Shown here: positions 1-7,511 of the stretch, piece by piece
Layout of the letters: every line of letters begins with the position of its first letter
Numbering within the stretch: position 1 is the first letter of the stretch
Source: Deltaproteobacteria bacterium UBA796
GTDB taxonomy: Bacteria > Myxococcota_A > UBA796
Reading direction: 5' to 3'
NCBI GenBank assembly: GCA_002296975.1
Contig: DBIS01000292.1
Coordinates: 8,557-29,315, forward strand
Length of the DNA: 20,759 nucleotides
Notes under the pieces: generated by a model
What the model was told of the DNA's origin: nothing
Database searches by the model: none
Seen by the model: the letters and a program-made list of their open reading frames with translations, nothing else
Translations under genes and position numbers: made by a program

Positions 1-20
1 CATCATCATCATCATCATCG
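1..20. repeat. (CAT)n trinucleotide repeat at window edge
   Basis: Six perfect CAT units begin at base 1, so the tract may extend left of the window. It lies just past the stop codon of the minus-strand DUF3604 gene. On the minus strand it reads as GAT repeats, which would encode poly-Asp if a neighbouring gene ran through it. On the plus strand the three frames give poly-His, poly-Ile or poly-Ser. No gene can be assigned to it from this window. Confidence 0.7.
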
Positions 21-23
21 TGT

Positions 24-1661
24 TCATTGCCTGTCCCTTCGCCGGTAGCCGAGGCCCACAAGCCCTGCAATGCCCCAGGACAACATCGCCCAGGGTGCCG
101 GCTCGGGGGTGAGATCGCCGATGGTCGCACAGCCAGATTTTGGCGGCGCCGTTGTGGGCCCAACAGCGGCGGTGGGGGTGCCATGAGCGCGCCCCGTGTC
201 TTTCATCGCAGCCGTGTCATCGATACAGTCGGGGTCTTCATCAGACTGCCATCCATCGCAATCATAATCGGCGTTGGGGGTCGCACAGGCCTCTGGTGCA
301 CCTGGGTAGATAAAAGGGTTGCTGTCGTCGCAGTCACCGTCGGAAACCGAAAACCCATCAGCGTCGTCATCGGGACTGGTGGCAACTTCAAACCAGATGG
401 GCGAGCTCCATAAATGTTCTGTAGCGCTGGTACCGCCATCGTCGCAGCCTTCGGTGAACCAGCCATCCCCGTCCACCCTCACATCGGCCAAAACATAGTC
501 AGGGCGTGAGTCGCTGGGGATGCGAATACGCCAACGCCCTGGACCGGATGGATCCATGACAAACTCGGTGGTGTCAGAAATCAGGATGACCGAATCCACC
601 ACCGGAGCATGCTCGACGGGCACTGCCACCTCTACGGTGAGATCGGCGCCAGGGCCAACTGTGAGCACCTGGCCCATGGTGGCCAAAGTCGCCCCATCGC
701 TCCCCACAATGCTCATGCGCATGGGTAACTTCGGCCCTGTCGTGGTGTAGGTACTCCGGGCAGAGATGGCACCGTACAGGCTTAGCCGTCCAAAGGGGAC
801 CGACGCATCCAAGACCACCGCAGTCAGGCCCCCGCTGTAGGGGTGCTCGTCCAAAACGGTGTCTTTTCTGCAGACATCACCGGGGTGGGTGTCGTGATTA
901 TCCGTACCGCCAACCAGGCCCAACCGATGACCATAAACCGCTGGGTCGAGGGCCGTCAGCACCGTACCAGAAGGCTCAAACCCACCCCATGGCGGGTCAA
1001 AATCTGAGCTGGCGTCCAGGGAGCTTCCGTGCTCGGAATAGGCCTCAACCACAGGCGCCCAGCGGGGGTCGTGGCAGTTCCAATCGGTGGCCATGGGCTT
1101 GTCTACACCTGGGTGATGGGGGATCAACAATACTGGCCCGAATCGTTCTTCGAGACGCTGCATAAAGGTTGACAGCGCGCCACAGTTGGGGACCTGGTTC
1201 GATGTGCTGCCGCTCGGTTGAAGGTCACTCATGGCGATACCGTCTAGGGAGTCTGGGCGACCAAACATCAACAAAGACCGATGCCCCAACTCGATACCAC
1301 CGGGCAACTCCACGAAAATCTCTGCCCCTGGGATGGTGATAAAGCCAGTCTCCGGCGAGTTTAGGTCATTAACGAGGGAGTAAACCTGCTCGAAGGCCGC
1401 TTGTGTGGTGGTTCCAGCCTCGGAGGTGACATGGTCCACTGTGGCCAAAAAGTCCAGCCTCACCTTGAAGGCCAAAGCACCTAAATCTGCAACCGCCCCA
1501 CAAGTTGCAGGGCTGCCATCCAATAAGCGCTCGCAGGTGCCCAAATCAGCGCTGCCGCCATCCCCAGACGCACCGGTGTGGGCGTGGATGTCTCCAAAAT
1601 AGTATCGGCGACCCTCAAAGTCTTCGGCAGCCAAGACGGCCAGTATCATCCACCACCACAC
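24..1661 (-). CDS. DUF3604/PHP-type secreted protein with MopE-like metal-binding segment and MYXO-CTERM-like tail
   Basis: This is a 545-residue predicted surface protein. The N-terminal two thirds match the DUF3604 (PHP-like metallohydrolase) pattern: GDIHAHT at residues 23-29, then ATVDHV, a GAEIF block, IPHHPG, VEAYSEHGSS and GGTDNHDTHPGD. These supply the His and Asp ligands expected for a metal-dependent phosphoesterase. The TYTTTGP block is also typical of DUF3604. A Cys/Asp-rich segment follows (DGDCDDSNPFIYPGAPEAC and onward), as in the putative metal-binding motif of MopE-like proteins. The C-terminus has a lone SGC, a hydrophobic stretch and RRRDRQ, the order seen in MYXO-CTERM sorting tails. 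The GTG start has GGAG five bases upstream; the only other close start is ATG at 1649. The leader is short and has no positive charge. The substrate is unknown. Confidence 0.82.
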   Translation of the reverse strand: MWWWMILAVLAAEDFEGRRYYFGDIHAHTGASGDGGSADLGTCERLLDGSPATCGAVADLGALAFKVRLDFLATVDHVTSEAGTTTQAAFEQVYSLVNDLNSPETGFITIPGAEIFVELPGGIELGHRSLLMFGRPDSLDGIAMSDLQPSGSTSNQVPNCGALSTFMQRLEERFGPVLLIPHHPGVDKPMATDWNCHDPRWAPVVEAYSEHGSSLDASSDFDPPWGGFEPSGTVLTALDPAVYGHRLGLVGGTDNHDTHPGDVCRKDTVLDEHPYSGGLTAVVLDASVPFGRLSLYGAISARSTYTTTGPKLPMRMSIVGSDGATLATMGQVLTVGPGADLTVEVAVPVEHAPVVDSVILISDTTEFVMDPSGPGRWRIRIPSDSRPDYVLADVRVDGDGWFTEGCDDGGTSATEHLWSSPIWFEVATSPDDDADGFSVSDGDCDDSNPFIYPGAPEACATPNADYDCDGWQSDEDPDCIDDTAAMKDTGRAHGTPTAAVGPTTAPPKSGCATIGDLTPEPAPWAMLSWGIAGLVGLGYRRRDRQ

Positions 1662-1729
1662 ATCGTCTCCGTGCGCTCGTCTTGGTGTTTGCGCGCTGGG
1701 CTATTGTACAGTGGGATGAGGAGATGTGT

Positions 1730-2086
1730 ATGACCATGATTGCGGTAATGCTTGGCGGCGCTCTCGGATGTGGGGGGCGATATGTCCTGAGCGTCTGGCT
1801 CAACCCCCAAGCGGCCACCACGATGCCCTGGGGCACGCTGTTGGTCAATGTGGCCGGTTGCCTGATGATCGGGTGGCTCTCCTCGTTTCTTTCTGATGCG
1901 TCAGAGGCCGTGCGCATGGGGGTCTTGGTGGGCTTGCTCGGCGGGTTCACCACCTTTTCGAGTTTTGGTCTAGAGGCGATGCGCATGCTTCAGGCCGGCC
2001 AAGTCAGCACCGCCGTGTTGTATATGATGCTGAGCAACCTTGGAGGGCTCGCAGGTGTTTGGTTAGGGCTCAGAATATCCAGCTAA
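1730..2086 (+). CDS. crcB: Fluoride ion channel FluC/CrcB
   Basis: This 118-residue protein is a small four-helix membrane protein of the CrcB/FluC family, which forms a dual-topology dimer that exports fluoride. The family hallmark GGFTTFSSFGLE is present, as is the conserved NVAGC in helix 2. The GGxLGCGGRY-like N-terminus (GGALGCGGRY) is also present. I chose ATG 1730 because AGGAG at 1719-1723 lies six bases upstream. ATG 1724 is too close to it, and ATG 1736 would also be possible. The length matches the family. It is divergent from the DUF3604 gene, with about 68 bases between them. I see no fluoride-riboswitch (crcB motif) sequence in that gap, so regulation is not evident. Confidence 0.93.
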   Translation: MTMIAVMLGGALGCGGRYVLSVWLNPQAATTMPWGTLLVNVAGCLMIGWLSSFLSDASEAVRMGVLVGLLGGFTTFSSFGLEAMRMLQAGQVSTAVLYMMLSNLGGLAGVWLGLRISS

Positions 2087-2096
2087 AAAGAGAAGG

Positions 2097-2717
2097 GTGT
2101 TCCGGGTTAACCACCGGTCAATGCGCCCTGAAATCGACACGACCGGCCTTCTCTTTCATCCAGTGATTCACCTGCCCTCAGCCTATGAGGTCTACGATTT
2201 CAGCCAAGGCTACGACCCCGACCGAACGCTTAGTCACGCCTACGGTATCGGTCGGTACGATGAACATCGCCCAGGTATGTACGCCGGAGAACAGTTTCAA
2301 GGGGTGCGTAATATTCATATGGGCATCGACATTGGTTGCCCCGCTGGAGAGCCTGTTCACGCTTTCTTTGAGGGTACAATCTATAAGCTCGGCGATAATG
2401 CCCTCGCTTACGACTACGGCCCAACCTTGATCACCCGTCATGAGTTGAACCACGAAACGGTCTTTGCGCTGCACGGTCACCTTGGGCGAGCGGTGTTGAA
2501 GCGGTGGTCTGTGGGCGACAGCTTTGGCAGCGGTGACATCTTGGCCACCGTGGGCCAGAAGCATGAAAATGGCGGATGGAACCCTCATCTTCATTTTCAG
2601 TTGTCCCGGGTTGCACCCAAAACACACGATATGCCCGGCGCGGTGAGCAAAGCATGTCGCACACAGGCGTTGCTGGACTACCCAGACCCTCGGCTGGTGT
2701 TGGGTGCGCTGTATTAA
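2097..2717 (+). CDS. M23-fold metallopeptidase without signal peptide
   Basis: This 206-residue protein has all the M23 (LytM-type) zinc and catalytic positions. HxxxD is at 74-78 (HMGID), HGH is at 126-128, and HxH is at 164-166 (HLHF). The surrounding words (CPAGEPVHA, DYGPTLIT, ENGGWNPHLHFQL) match the M23 domain that I recall being fused to aminotransferase and aminoglycoside-phosphotransferase-like domains in large proteins. Here it stands alone. There is no signal peptide or membrane anchor, so a role on periplasmic peptidoglycan is not obvious. The GTG at 2097 follows crcB by ten bases with AGAGAAGG immediately upstream. ATG 2121 is an alternative start. It is probably co-transcribed with crcB. 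The fold is confident; the substrate is unknown. Confidence 0.8.
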   Translation: MFRVNHRSMRPEIDTTGLLFHPVIHLPSAYEVYDFSQGYDPDRTLSHAYGIGRYDEHRPGMYAGEQFQGVRNIHMGIDIGCPAGEPVHAFFEGTIYKLGDNALAYDYGPTLITRHELNHETVFALHGHLGRAVLKRWSVGDSFGSGDILATVGQKHENGGWNPHLHFQLSRVAPKTHDMPGAVSKACRTQALLDYPDPRLVLGALY

Positions 2718-2857
2718 GGCAGATAGGGGGGGCATGTCTTCAGCGTTGAGGCAGCGAAATGCCATACGTTGCGCGATCTACCGAAGCCCAACCCGCCAAG
2801 CCGAGACATTGCACGACACCGCCAAACGCCCAGGCTGGTGCCCTTTTCTGAGCGTCC

Positions 2858-2879
2858 AAAAACCAATATTTTATTGGCT
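2858..2879 (-). terminator. Putative rho-independent terminator of the ctaA operon
   Basis: On the minus strand, directly after the ctaA stop codon, CCAATA pairs perfectly with TATTGG across an AAA loop (2863-2877). The stem can extend by a G-U and an A-U pair and runs into TTTTT. The stem is AT-rich, so termination may be weak. The opposite strand lacks a U-run after the stem, so it should act on minus-strand transcription only. Confidence 0.5.
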
Positions 2880-2885
2880 AAAGGC

Positions 2886-3779
2886 TTAAGACCTGACCCC
2901 AGAAATTGTCTTGGCAGCGAGCAGTACAAAGATCACCCACACCGCGTCTGCGAGAAACAGATGTATCAACTGTAAATACACCGGCGCCAACAAGCCTAGG
3001 TTGATGAAGCCCACAGCGATTTGGCTGCACACGAGCACCATTAAAGCGGTGGCGAGCCACCGGGTGTCTGCGACCGCCCTTAAGCGCTGCGCGATGTACA
3101 ACAGCCCCGCACCGACCACGATGGCAAAGACGGGATGCAAACCGCGAAGACGCAATAAAAAATGAGCGCCGGGCGCCATATCGGCAGCAAAGCCATCGAC
3201 GAGGGACGATACCGGAAACAAGGTGTCACCCAAGGCCGCAATTGACCCCGACACCCCAACCACGAACAAGCCCGCAAAGCCCACGCTCAATGGGCGCACC
3301 ATCGCATGGGAGAGGTCTAGCCGACACGACCGTTCGGACCACCAGGCGGTCAAGGCCATAAAACCCAATAGCGCCAAGGTGTTTAGCAAATGCAAAGCCA
3401 TCACCACAGCACGGGCCACGGTGTCGTTGTCCTCGACAAGACCGAACAAAACCAACCCGGCCCCAAGGAGCGCCTCTGCAATCATAAAGCCCAAGGTGGT
3501 CCAAGCCGCCCGGCGTACCCGGTGGCCCTTGGAAAAGCGACGCACTGCAAAAATCACGAGGCCAATGGTCAACAATAAAGCCACACCAGAGGTGAGCCGA
3601 TGGGTGAGCTCAATCATCGTCTCGATGGACTCTGGCCGGGGCAAAATCTCACCTTGGCAGGTGGGCCAATGGGCACCACAGCCTGCACCTGAACCAGTGG
3701 CCCGAACAAATGCACCCCACAGCACCACCAAAAAATTATACCCAAGGGTGGTCCAAGCAAAAATGGTGAACCGGCTCAC
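2886..3779 (-). CDS. ctaA: Heme A synthase (CtaA/COX15)
   Basis: This 297-residue, eight-helix membrane protein converts heme O to heme A for aa3-type cytochrome oxidase. The first extracytoplasmic loop has the family motif FVRATGSGAGCGAHWPTCQG, with the cysteine pair at residues 34 and 41. IELTHR places the first heme-ligand histidine at residue 60. Further histidines occur in ALHLL, LHPVF and LIHLF, giving the four expected ligands. I chose GTG 3779 because it overlaps the upstream gene's TGA as GTGA (4-nt overlap) and starts just before the first helix. The ATG at 3815 would lie deep inside the upstream gene. No ctaB or oxidase subunit genes are in view. Translation is probably coupled to the small upstream gene. 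Confidence 0.93.
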   Translation of the reverse strand: MSRFTIFAWTTLGYNFLVVLWGAFVRATGSGAGCGAHWPTCQGEILPRPESIETMIELTHRLTSGVALLLTIGLVIFAVRRFSKGHRVRRAAWTTLGFMIAEALLGAGLVLFGLVEDNDTVARAVVMALHLLNTLALLGFMALTAWWSERSCRLDLSHAMVRPLSVGFAGLFVVGVSGSIAALGDTLFPVSSLVDGFAADMAPGAHFLLRLRGLHPVFAIVVGAGLLYIAQRLRAVADTRWLATALMVLVCSQIAVGFINLGLLAPVYLQLIHLFLADAVWVIFVLLAAKTISGVRS

Positions 3780-4006
3780 GTCGAATCCGCATCCAAACGC
3801 TCGGCAAGCACACACACCAAAACCGCCCGCACAGCCACCTCATCGAGGCCACGCAGTGCAGCCATCAACTCTTGATGCCGAAACTGAAAGCCCGCTGCTG
3901 CGATACCGTGAGCGTCCAGAGGCAGGGTCAGTTCACCCCGATGAAGATACTTCAACAACCGCTTGAGATGCTCCGTGCTGAGCGAGGTCAATCCTTCTGC
4001 TTTCAT
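3776..4006 (-). CDS. Conserved small protein coupled to ctaA, function unknown
   Basis: This is a 76-residue soluble protein rich in Leu, Ala, Arg and Glu, with no Cys pair or membrane segment. Segments such as STEHLKRLLKYLHRGE and GLDEVAVRAVLVCVLAERL look helical and amphipathic. I have seen similar short proteins in myxobacterial genomes but know no function. ATG 4006 is preceded by GGAG seven bases upstream. Longer readings starting at 4069 lack a ribosome-binding site and would overlap ung. Its TGA overlaps the GTG start of ctaA, so the two are probably translated in a coupled way. A role in heme A or oxidase biogenesis is possible by position only. Confidence 0.72.
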   Translation of the reverse strand: MKAEGLTSLSTEHLKRLLKYLHRGELTLPLDAHGIAAAGFQFRHQELMAALRGLDEVAVRAVLVCVLAERLDADST

Positions 4007-4053
4007 GTCTGTTCTCCAGCCACGGGCTGAAACCCGTCTTGTTATGGGCGTGT

Positions 4054-4737
4054 ATGCCGGACCCAGCAATGATCAAGCTCCCTCCCTGTTGGGCCACCAT
4101 CCTCGGTGATGAGTTTAGCCAAACTTATTGGGCTGATTTGCAGCGCTTTGTGGCCGAAGAACGGGCAGCGCATTTGGTATTTCCCCCACCTCAAGATGTC
4201 TTCGCGGCCTTGGCCTATCCGGTGCAGCAGACCAAAGTCATCATCTTGGGCCAAGATCCTTATCATGATGTAGATCAGGCCCATGGGCTGGCCTTTTCGG
4301 TACCCAGCACCGTCGCTATACCCCCATCGCTTAGAAATATATTCCGGGCACTCAAGCTGGAGTTTGGCTTTGAGCCACCCACTTCCGGCGACTTGTCTCC
4401 ATGGTCGAAACAGGGGGTGATGCTGCTCAACACGGTGTTGACTGTCCGTGCCCATTCGGCCCACAGCCATCGTGGTCAAGGGTGGGAACGATTTACCGAC
4501 GCCATCATCTCGGCCTTAAGCAAACACCGCGAAAACCTGGTTTTTGTGTTTTGGGGCGCCGCTGCTGCAAAAAAACAAACCCTGGTCGACCCTGCCAAAC
4601 ACCTCGTGCTCAAAGCACCACACCCTTCACCCCTATCCGCCTACCGTGGCTTTTATGATTGCGGCCACTTCTCGGCGATCAACGCCCATCTTGAGCTAAA
4701 GGGTTCAAAGCCCATCGACTGGTGCCTGACCGGCTAG
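4054..4737 (+). CDS. ung: Uracil-DNA glycosylase, family 1
   Basis: This is a 227-residue base-excision repair enzyme that removes uracil from DNA. The water-activating loop GQDPYH supplies the catalytic Asp and is followed by QAHGLAFSVP. The DNA-intercalation loop HPSPLSAYRGF has the catalytic His. VMLLNTVLTVRAHSAHSH and FVFWGAAAAKK are the other conserved blocks. The usual GPG after GQDPYH is replaced by DVD. The start is uncertain: ATG 4054, ATG 4069 and TTG 4039 are all in frame, and none has a strong ribosome-binding site. It is divergent from the 76-residue gene. Its TAG stop shares the palindrome CTAG with the stop of the convergent Dabb gene. Confidence 0.94.
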   Translation: MPDPAMIKLPPCWATILGDEFSQTYWADLQRFVAEERAAHLVFPPPQDVFAALAYPVQQTKVIILGQDPYHDVDQAHGLAFSVPSTVAIPPSLRNIFRALKLEFGFEPPTSGDLSPWSKQGVMLLNTVLTVRAHSAHSHRGQGWERFTDAIISALSKHRENLVFVFWGAAAAKKQTLVDPAKHLVLKAPHPSPLSAYRGFYDCGHFSAINAHLELKGSKPIDWCLTG

Positions 4738-5033
4738 CCTGCCCAGTTCCAGACCTTTTTGAAGGCCGCCTTGGGGCTCAAATAGTCATTCAAAAAAGCC
4801 AAATGAGCCGGGTGAACCCGGTAGCGCTCAACATCCTCAAGTCTCGAAAAGCGCACTTGAAACATGATGTCCCAACTGTTTAACGAAGCCTCATCAGCGG
4901 CGACGACACCATCCACAGAGACGACCCCTGGAATTGCCGCGAGCGCCACTTTACCGTGTGAGACAATCGCAGCCCGCCCTTTGAGGCTAGAAAATTCATC
5001 AATAAGCTTTACGAGTACGGTTCGAGTGATCAT
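4734..5033 (-). CDS. Dabb-domain (stress-responsive A/B barrel) protein
   Basis: This 99-residue protein resembles the Dabb family of dimeric alpha-beta barrels. It opens with a beta strand (MITRTVLVKLIDEF) and has the segment AAIPGVVSVDGVVAADEAS. It ends with WDIMFQVRFSRLEDVERYRVHPAHLAFL, whose YxxHPxH is the family hallmark. Biochemical roles in this family are diverse and mostly unassigned. ATG 5033 lacks a clear ribosome-binding site; an in-frame ATG at 5063 would add ten residues and overlap the divergent acyltransferase start. The gene is convergent with ung, with 4 nt of shared stop sequence. Confidence 0.8.
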   Translation of the reverse strand: MITRTVLVKLIDEFSSLKGRAAIVSHGKVALAAIPGVVSVDGVVAADEASLNSWDIMFQVRFSRLEDVERYRVHPAHLAFLNDYLSPKAAFKKVWNWAG

Positions 5034-5055
5034 AAAAAGGTGGTAACGTCGCCCA

Positions 5056-5637
5056 ATGAGCATCGTTAAAAAATCCTTTGCCGGGATCATATTGTGGGTC
5101 TTGGGTTGGCGAGCAGGTTTGGCCACTCCGCCCGTTCCCAAATGTATCGTCGTGGGCCATCCTCACACCAGCACTTGGGATTTCCCCCTCTTTATTCTCA
5201 CGATCTGGTATCTGAACGTTCCAATGAAATGGCTGGGCAAAGCCAGTTTATTCAAAGGGCCAATGGGCGTGATTTACCGGGCCTTGGGTGGCATCCCCGT
5301 CGACCGAAGCGGCGGGAAGGACATGGTGGCCGCAGTCGCTGAGGTTTTTGCCCAACACGACGAGCTGATCATCGGTATCGCACCATCAGGAACCCGTTCG
5401 TACTCACCGCATTGGCGCAGCGGTTTTTACCATATGGCCATCGCCGCCAAAGTGCCCGTCGTCCTCGGCACCATCGACTACCGCCGCCGGGTAGCCACAT
5501 TTATCGCCACCACCCATATCAGCGGTGACATTCACGCTGATATGGATAAAATTCGGGCCGCCTTTTTGGGTATCGAAGGCCGAAACACCGCACAACAAAC
5601 CCCCATCAGGTTGCGCAGTGAGCTTGTAGAAGAATGA
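5056..5637 (+). CDS. PlsC-like lysophospholipid acyltransferase family protein
   Basis: This 193-residue protein has the PlsC/LPLAT block order. HX4D is at residues 37-42 (HTSTWD), followed by a KxxLFKGPMG region, GGIPVDRS at 78-85 and IAPSGTRS at about 108-115. HWRSGFYHMA and a proline-valine strand follow. The EGTR of canonical PlsC is here SGTR with a preceding Pro, as in the shorter, less characterised branch of the superfamily. Members of that branch are often just under 200 residues. A hydrophobic N-terminal stretch (about 9-22) may sit on the membrane. Likely acyl transfer to a lysophospholipid or related alcohol is inferred; the substrate is unknown. It starts 22 bases from the divergent Dabb gene. 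Confidence 0.85.
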   Translation: MSIVKKSFAGIILWVLGWRAGLATPPVPKCIVVGHPHTSTWDFPLFILTIWYLNVPMKWLGKASLFKGPMGVIYRALGGIPVDRSGGKDMVAAVAEVFAQHDELIIGIAPSGTRSYSPHWRSGFYHMAIAAKVPVVLGTIDYRRRVATFIATTHISGDIHADMDKIRAAFLGIEGRNTAQQTPIRLRSELVEE

Positions 5638-5704
5638 GGAAAACCCCAAAGACTTGACGCGTCACGATAATGTTGCTTGGGTGAGGCCGCCGGGGGGTGT
5701 ACAA

Positions 5705-6616
5705 ATGGGTTCTAGGAGCGCCCAGTCCATGATTTTTGCGTCCTCACTGCTGTTGGTCATGGCCTGTTCCGAAACAGGTATGACCACCTTTGAACAGCAG
5801 GAAGATCTCAGTTGGTTTGAGAAAACCAGCCGCGAGTATCAAGAGGGCTTCACACCCGCCGCAAGCAGCGCAGACACCGGGCTAGCCGATAGCGAAAATG
5901 ACCCAGGTTCAGACTGGCCCGAGGCGGGCGACCCAAACGGCTGCGGTGACGAAATAGATGACGATAACCGCGACGACCGACCTGAAGAAGAGCCAGAGGA
6001 CCCAGACGACGGGACCTCCAGCGATGACGCCGACTGTGGCTACCCACCCGATGAACCCGGCGCTCCATCCACCCCAGCGACTGCAGCCAGCCCGGCCATC
6101 GGTCAGGCGGTCATCACCGAGTTGATGATTCATCCGCAAAACACCGATGACGCCCTCGGAGAATGGATCGAAATATTCAACGCCTCCAGCGCGTGGCTCA
6201 ACTTTGAGGGTGTGATGCTCGCCGACAGTGGCGTGGACGGGGTTGAAATTGAGGCCTCGGGCTACGACACCCTCATCGTCGCCCCAGGTGAATATTTAGT
6301 TCTGTGTGCCACAGACGACTACTGGGACAACGGTGGCGTCGACTGCGATGGCACCTTTTATTACTGGACCATGGGTGGTGGTTTTGCCCTCGCCAACCTC
6401 GAAGACGAGGTCAAAATTATCAGCGCCACCGGTTGGCTGATCGACGAAGTTCGCTACACCGATGGCTTTTCGGTCGAGGGTGCAGCCATGGGCTTACGCT
6501 CGGACTCCACCACCACCGCCGCCAACGATGTCAGGAGCAATTGGTGCGAGCAATACACCATGATGACCTTTGGTGATGCAGGCACCCCAGGCCAAGCCAA
6601 CGACGGCTGCTGGTAG
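5705..6616 (+). CDS. Lipoprotein with acidic linker and lamin-tail domain
   Basis: This is a 303-residue predicted lipoprotein. The N-terminus has a hydrophobic core ending in LLLVMAC, giving a lipidation cysteine at about residue 21. The Met at -2 is unusual. Residues 30-140 are an Asp/Glu/Pro-rich low-complexity linker. The rest is a lamin-tail domain: VITELMIHP and GEWIEIFN, then strands with GEYLVLCATDDYW, FALANLEDEVKII and an aspartate-bearing IDEVRY block. The stretch near AAMGLRSDSTTT and the closing GTPGQAN are typical. LTD domains are found on bacterial surface proteins and are thought to help binding or attachment. I prefer ATG 5705, with a G-rich tract just upstream; TTG 5654 and ATG 5729 are alternatives. 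It stands directly ahead of thyA. Confidence 0.85.
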   Translation: MGSRSAQSMIFASSLLLVMACSETGMTTFEQQEDLSWFEKTSREYQEGFTPAASSADTGLADSENDPGSDWPEAGDPNGCGDEIDDDNRDDRPEEEPEDPDDGTSSDDADCGYPPDEPGAPSTPATAASPAIGQAVITELMIHPQNTDDALGEWIEIFNASSAWLNFEGVMLADSGVDGVEIEASGYDTLIVAPGEYLVLCATDDYWDNGGVDCDGTFYYWTMGGGFALANLEDEVKIISATGWLIDEVRYTDGFSVEGAAMGLRSDSTTTAANDVRSNWCEQYTMMTFGDAGTPGQANDGCW

Positions 6617-6668
6617 CCCAACCACCCCAGCCACCCCACCAGCCGATCTGGCCGGTTACACCCCGCCC

Positions 6669-7511
6669 ATGCAGCAGTATTTGGATTTACTCAGCCACGT
6701 GCTTGAGAACGGAAAACCTCGATCAGACCGCACAGGGACGGGTACCATCGGCGTTTTTGGACACCAGATGCGTTTTGATTTGGCCGATGGGTTTCCGCTC
6801 CTCACCACCAAAAAGCTTCACCTGCGCTCCATCCTCCATGAGCTCCTTTGGTTTTTATCGGGGGACACACACGTCGCGGCCCTCCAAGAAAACAAAGTTC
6901 GTATTTGGGACGACTGGGCGACCGCTGAGCAAACCGCCAAGTTTGGCCGACCCGAGGGTGACCTGGGCCCCGTCTATGGCCATCAGTGGCGAAATTTTGG
7001 CGCGACCGTGGGCACTGATGGCCACTACAAATCCGACGGAATCGACCAAATTCAGACCATCCTCAACACCATCACCGACAACCCATTCAGCCGGCGCATC
7101 ATCGTGACTGGCTGGAACCCAAAAGAGGCCAACCAGGTCGCACTTCCGCCGTGCCATACATTGTTTCAGTTTTATGTCCACGACGGGAAATTGAGCTGCC
7201 AACTGTACCAGCGCAGCGCAGACATCTTTTTGGGCGTGCCCTTCAACATCGCCAGCTACAGCCTGCTCTTGATGATGATCGCTCAGGTTTCAGGCTTAAA
7301 ACCTGGTGAATTCATACACACCATGGGCGATGCTCATCTATATAAAGACCACTTGGAACAGGCACGCTTACAGCTCAGCCGCTCCCCCAAGACCAGGCCT
7401 GTGATGCGTCTCAACCCCGAGGTGACCGATTTGTTCGACTTCAAATTCGGGGACTTTAAGCTCAGCGAATACGCGCCTCACCCTCATATCAAAGCCCGGG
7501 TGAGCGTGTGA
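6669..7511 (+). CDS. thyA: Thymidylate synthase ThyA
   Basis: This is a 280-residue folate-dependent thymidylate synthase (dUMP plus methylene-tetrahydrofolate to dTMP plus dihydrofolate). The phosphate-binding RTGTGT is at residues 21-26. FPLLTTKKLHLRSILHELLWFLSGDT follows, split by normal family spacing. GPVYGHQWRNFG precedes catalytic Cys162 in LPPCHTLFQFYV. Near the C-terminus are RSADIFLGVPFNIASY and the HTMGDAHLYKDH block. ATG 6669 starts where the family begins. In-frame GTG and ATG codons at 6570-6578 would overlap the lipoprotein gene, and no good ribosome-binding site marks either start. Its TGA overlaps the folA ATG (TGATG). That links dTMP synthesis to recycling of the dihydrofolate it produces. 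Confidence 0.96.
   Translation: MQQYLDLLSHVLENGKPRSDRTGTGTIGVFGHQMRFDLADGFPLLTTKKLHLRSILHELLWFLSGDTHVAALQENKVRIWDDWATAEQTAKFGRPEGDLGPVYGHQWRNFGATVGTDGHYKSDGIDQIQTILNTITDNPFSRRIIVTGWNPKEANQVALPPCHTLFQFYVHDGKLSCQLYQRSADIFLGVPFNIASYSLLLMMIAQVSGLKPGEFIHTMGDAHLYKDHLEQARLQLSRSPKTRPVMRLNPEVTDLFDFKFGDFKLSEYAPHPHIKARVSV

Noticed and set aside
1..20. CAT repeat as the end of a CRISPR or functional satellite
   Set aside because: A three-base unit without spacers is a simple repeat; the context is cut by the window edge.
27..413. 128-codon plus-strand frame at the left edge
   Set aside because: It is antisense to the MopE-like segment and MYXO-CTERM-like tail of the DUF3604 gene and has no family features.
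1662..1729. Possible fluoride riboswitch upstream of crcB
   Set aside because: The 68-base gap lacks the conserved crcB-motif blocks and is short for the full aptamer plus an expression platform.
2178..2765. 195-codon minus-strand frame
   Set aside because: It covers the M23 gene in antisense; the M23 motifs on the plus strand decide it.
3223..3966. 247-codon plus-strand frame
   Set aside because: It is antisense to ctaA and the 76-residue gene. Its product is Lys/Pro/Thr-rich with no plausible fold.
4022..4037. Hairpin ACGGG-CTGAAA-CCCGT between the 76-residue gene and ung
   Set aside because: The five-base stem has no U-run and sits in a divergent region. Such stems occur by chance at this base composition.
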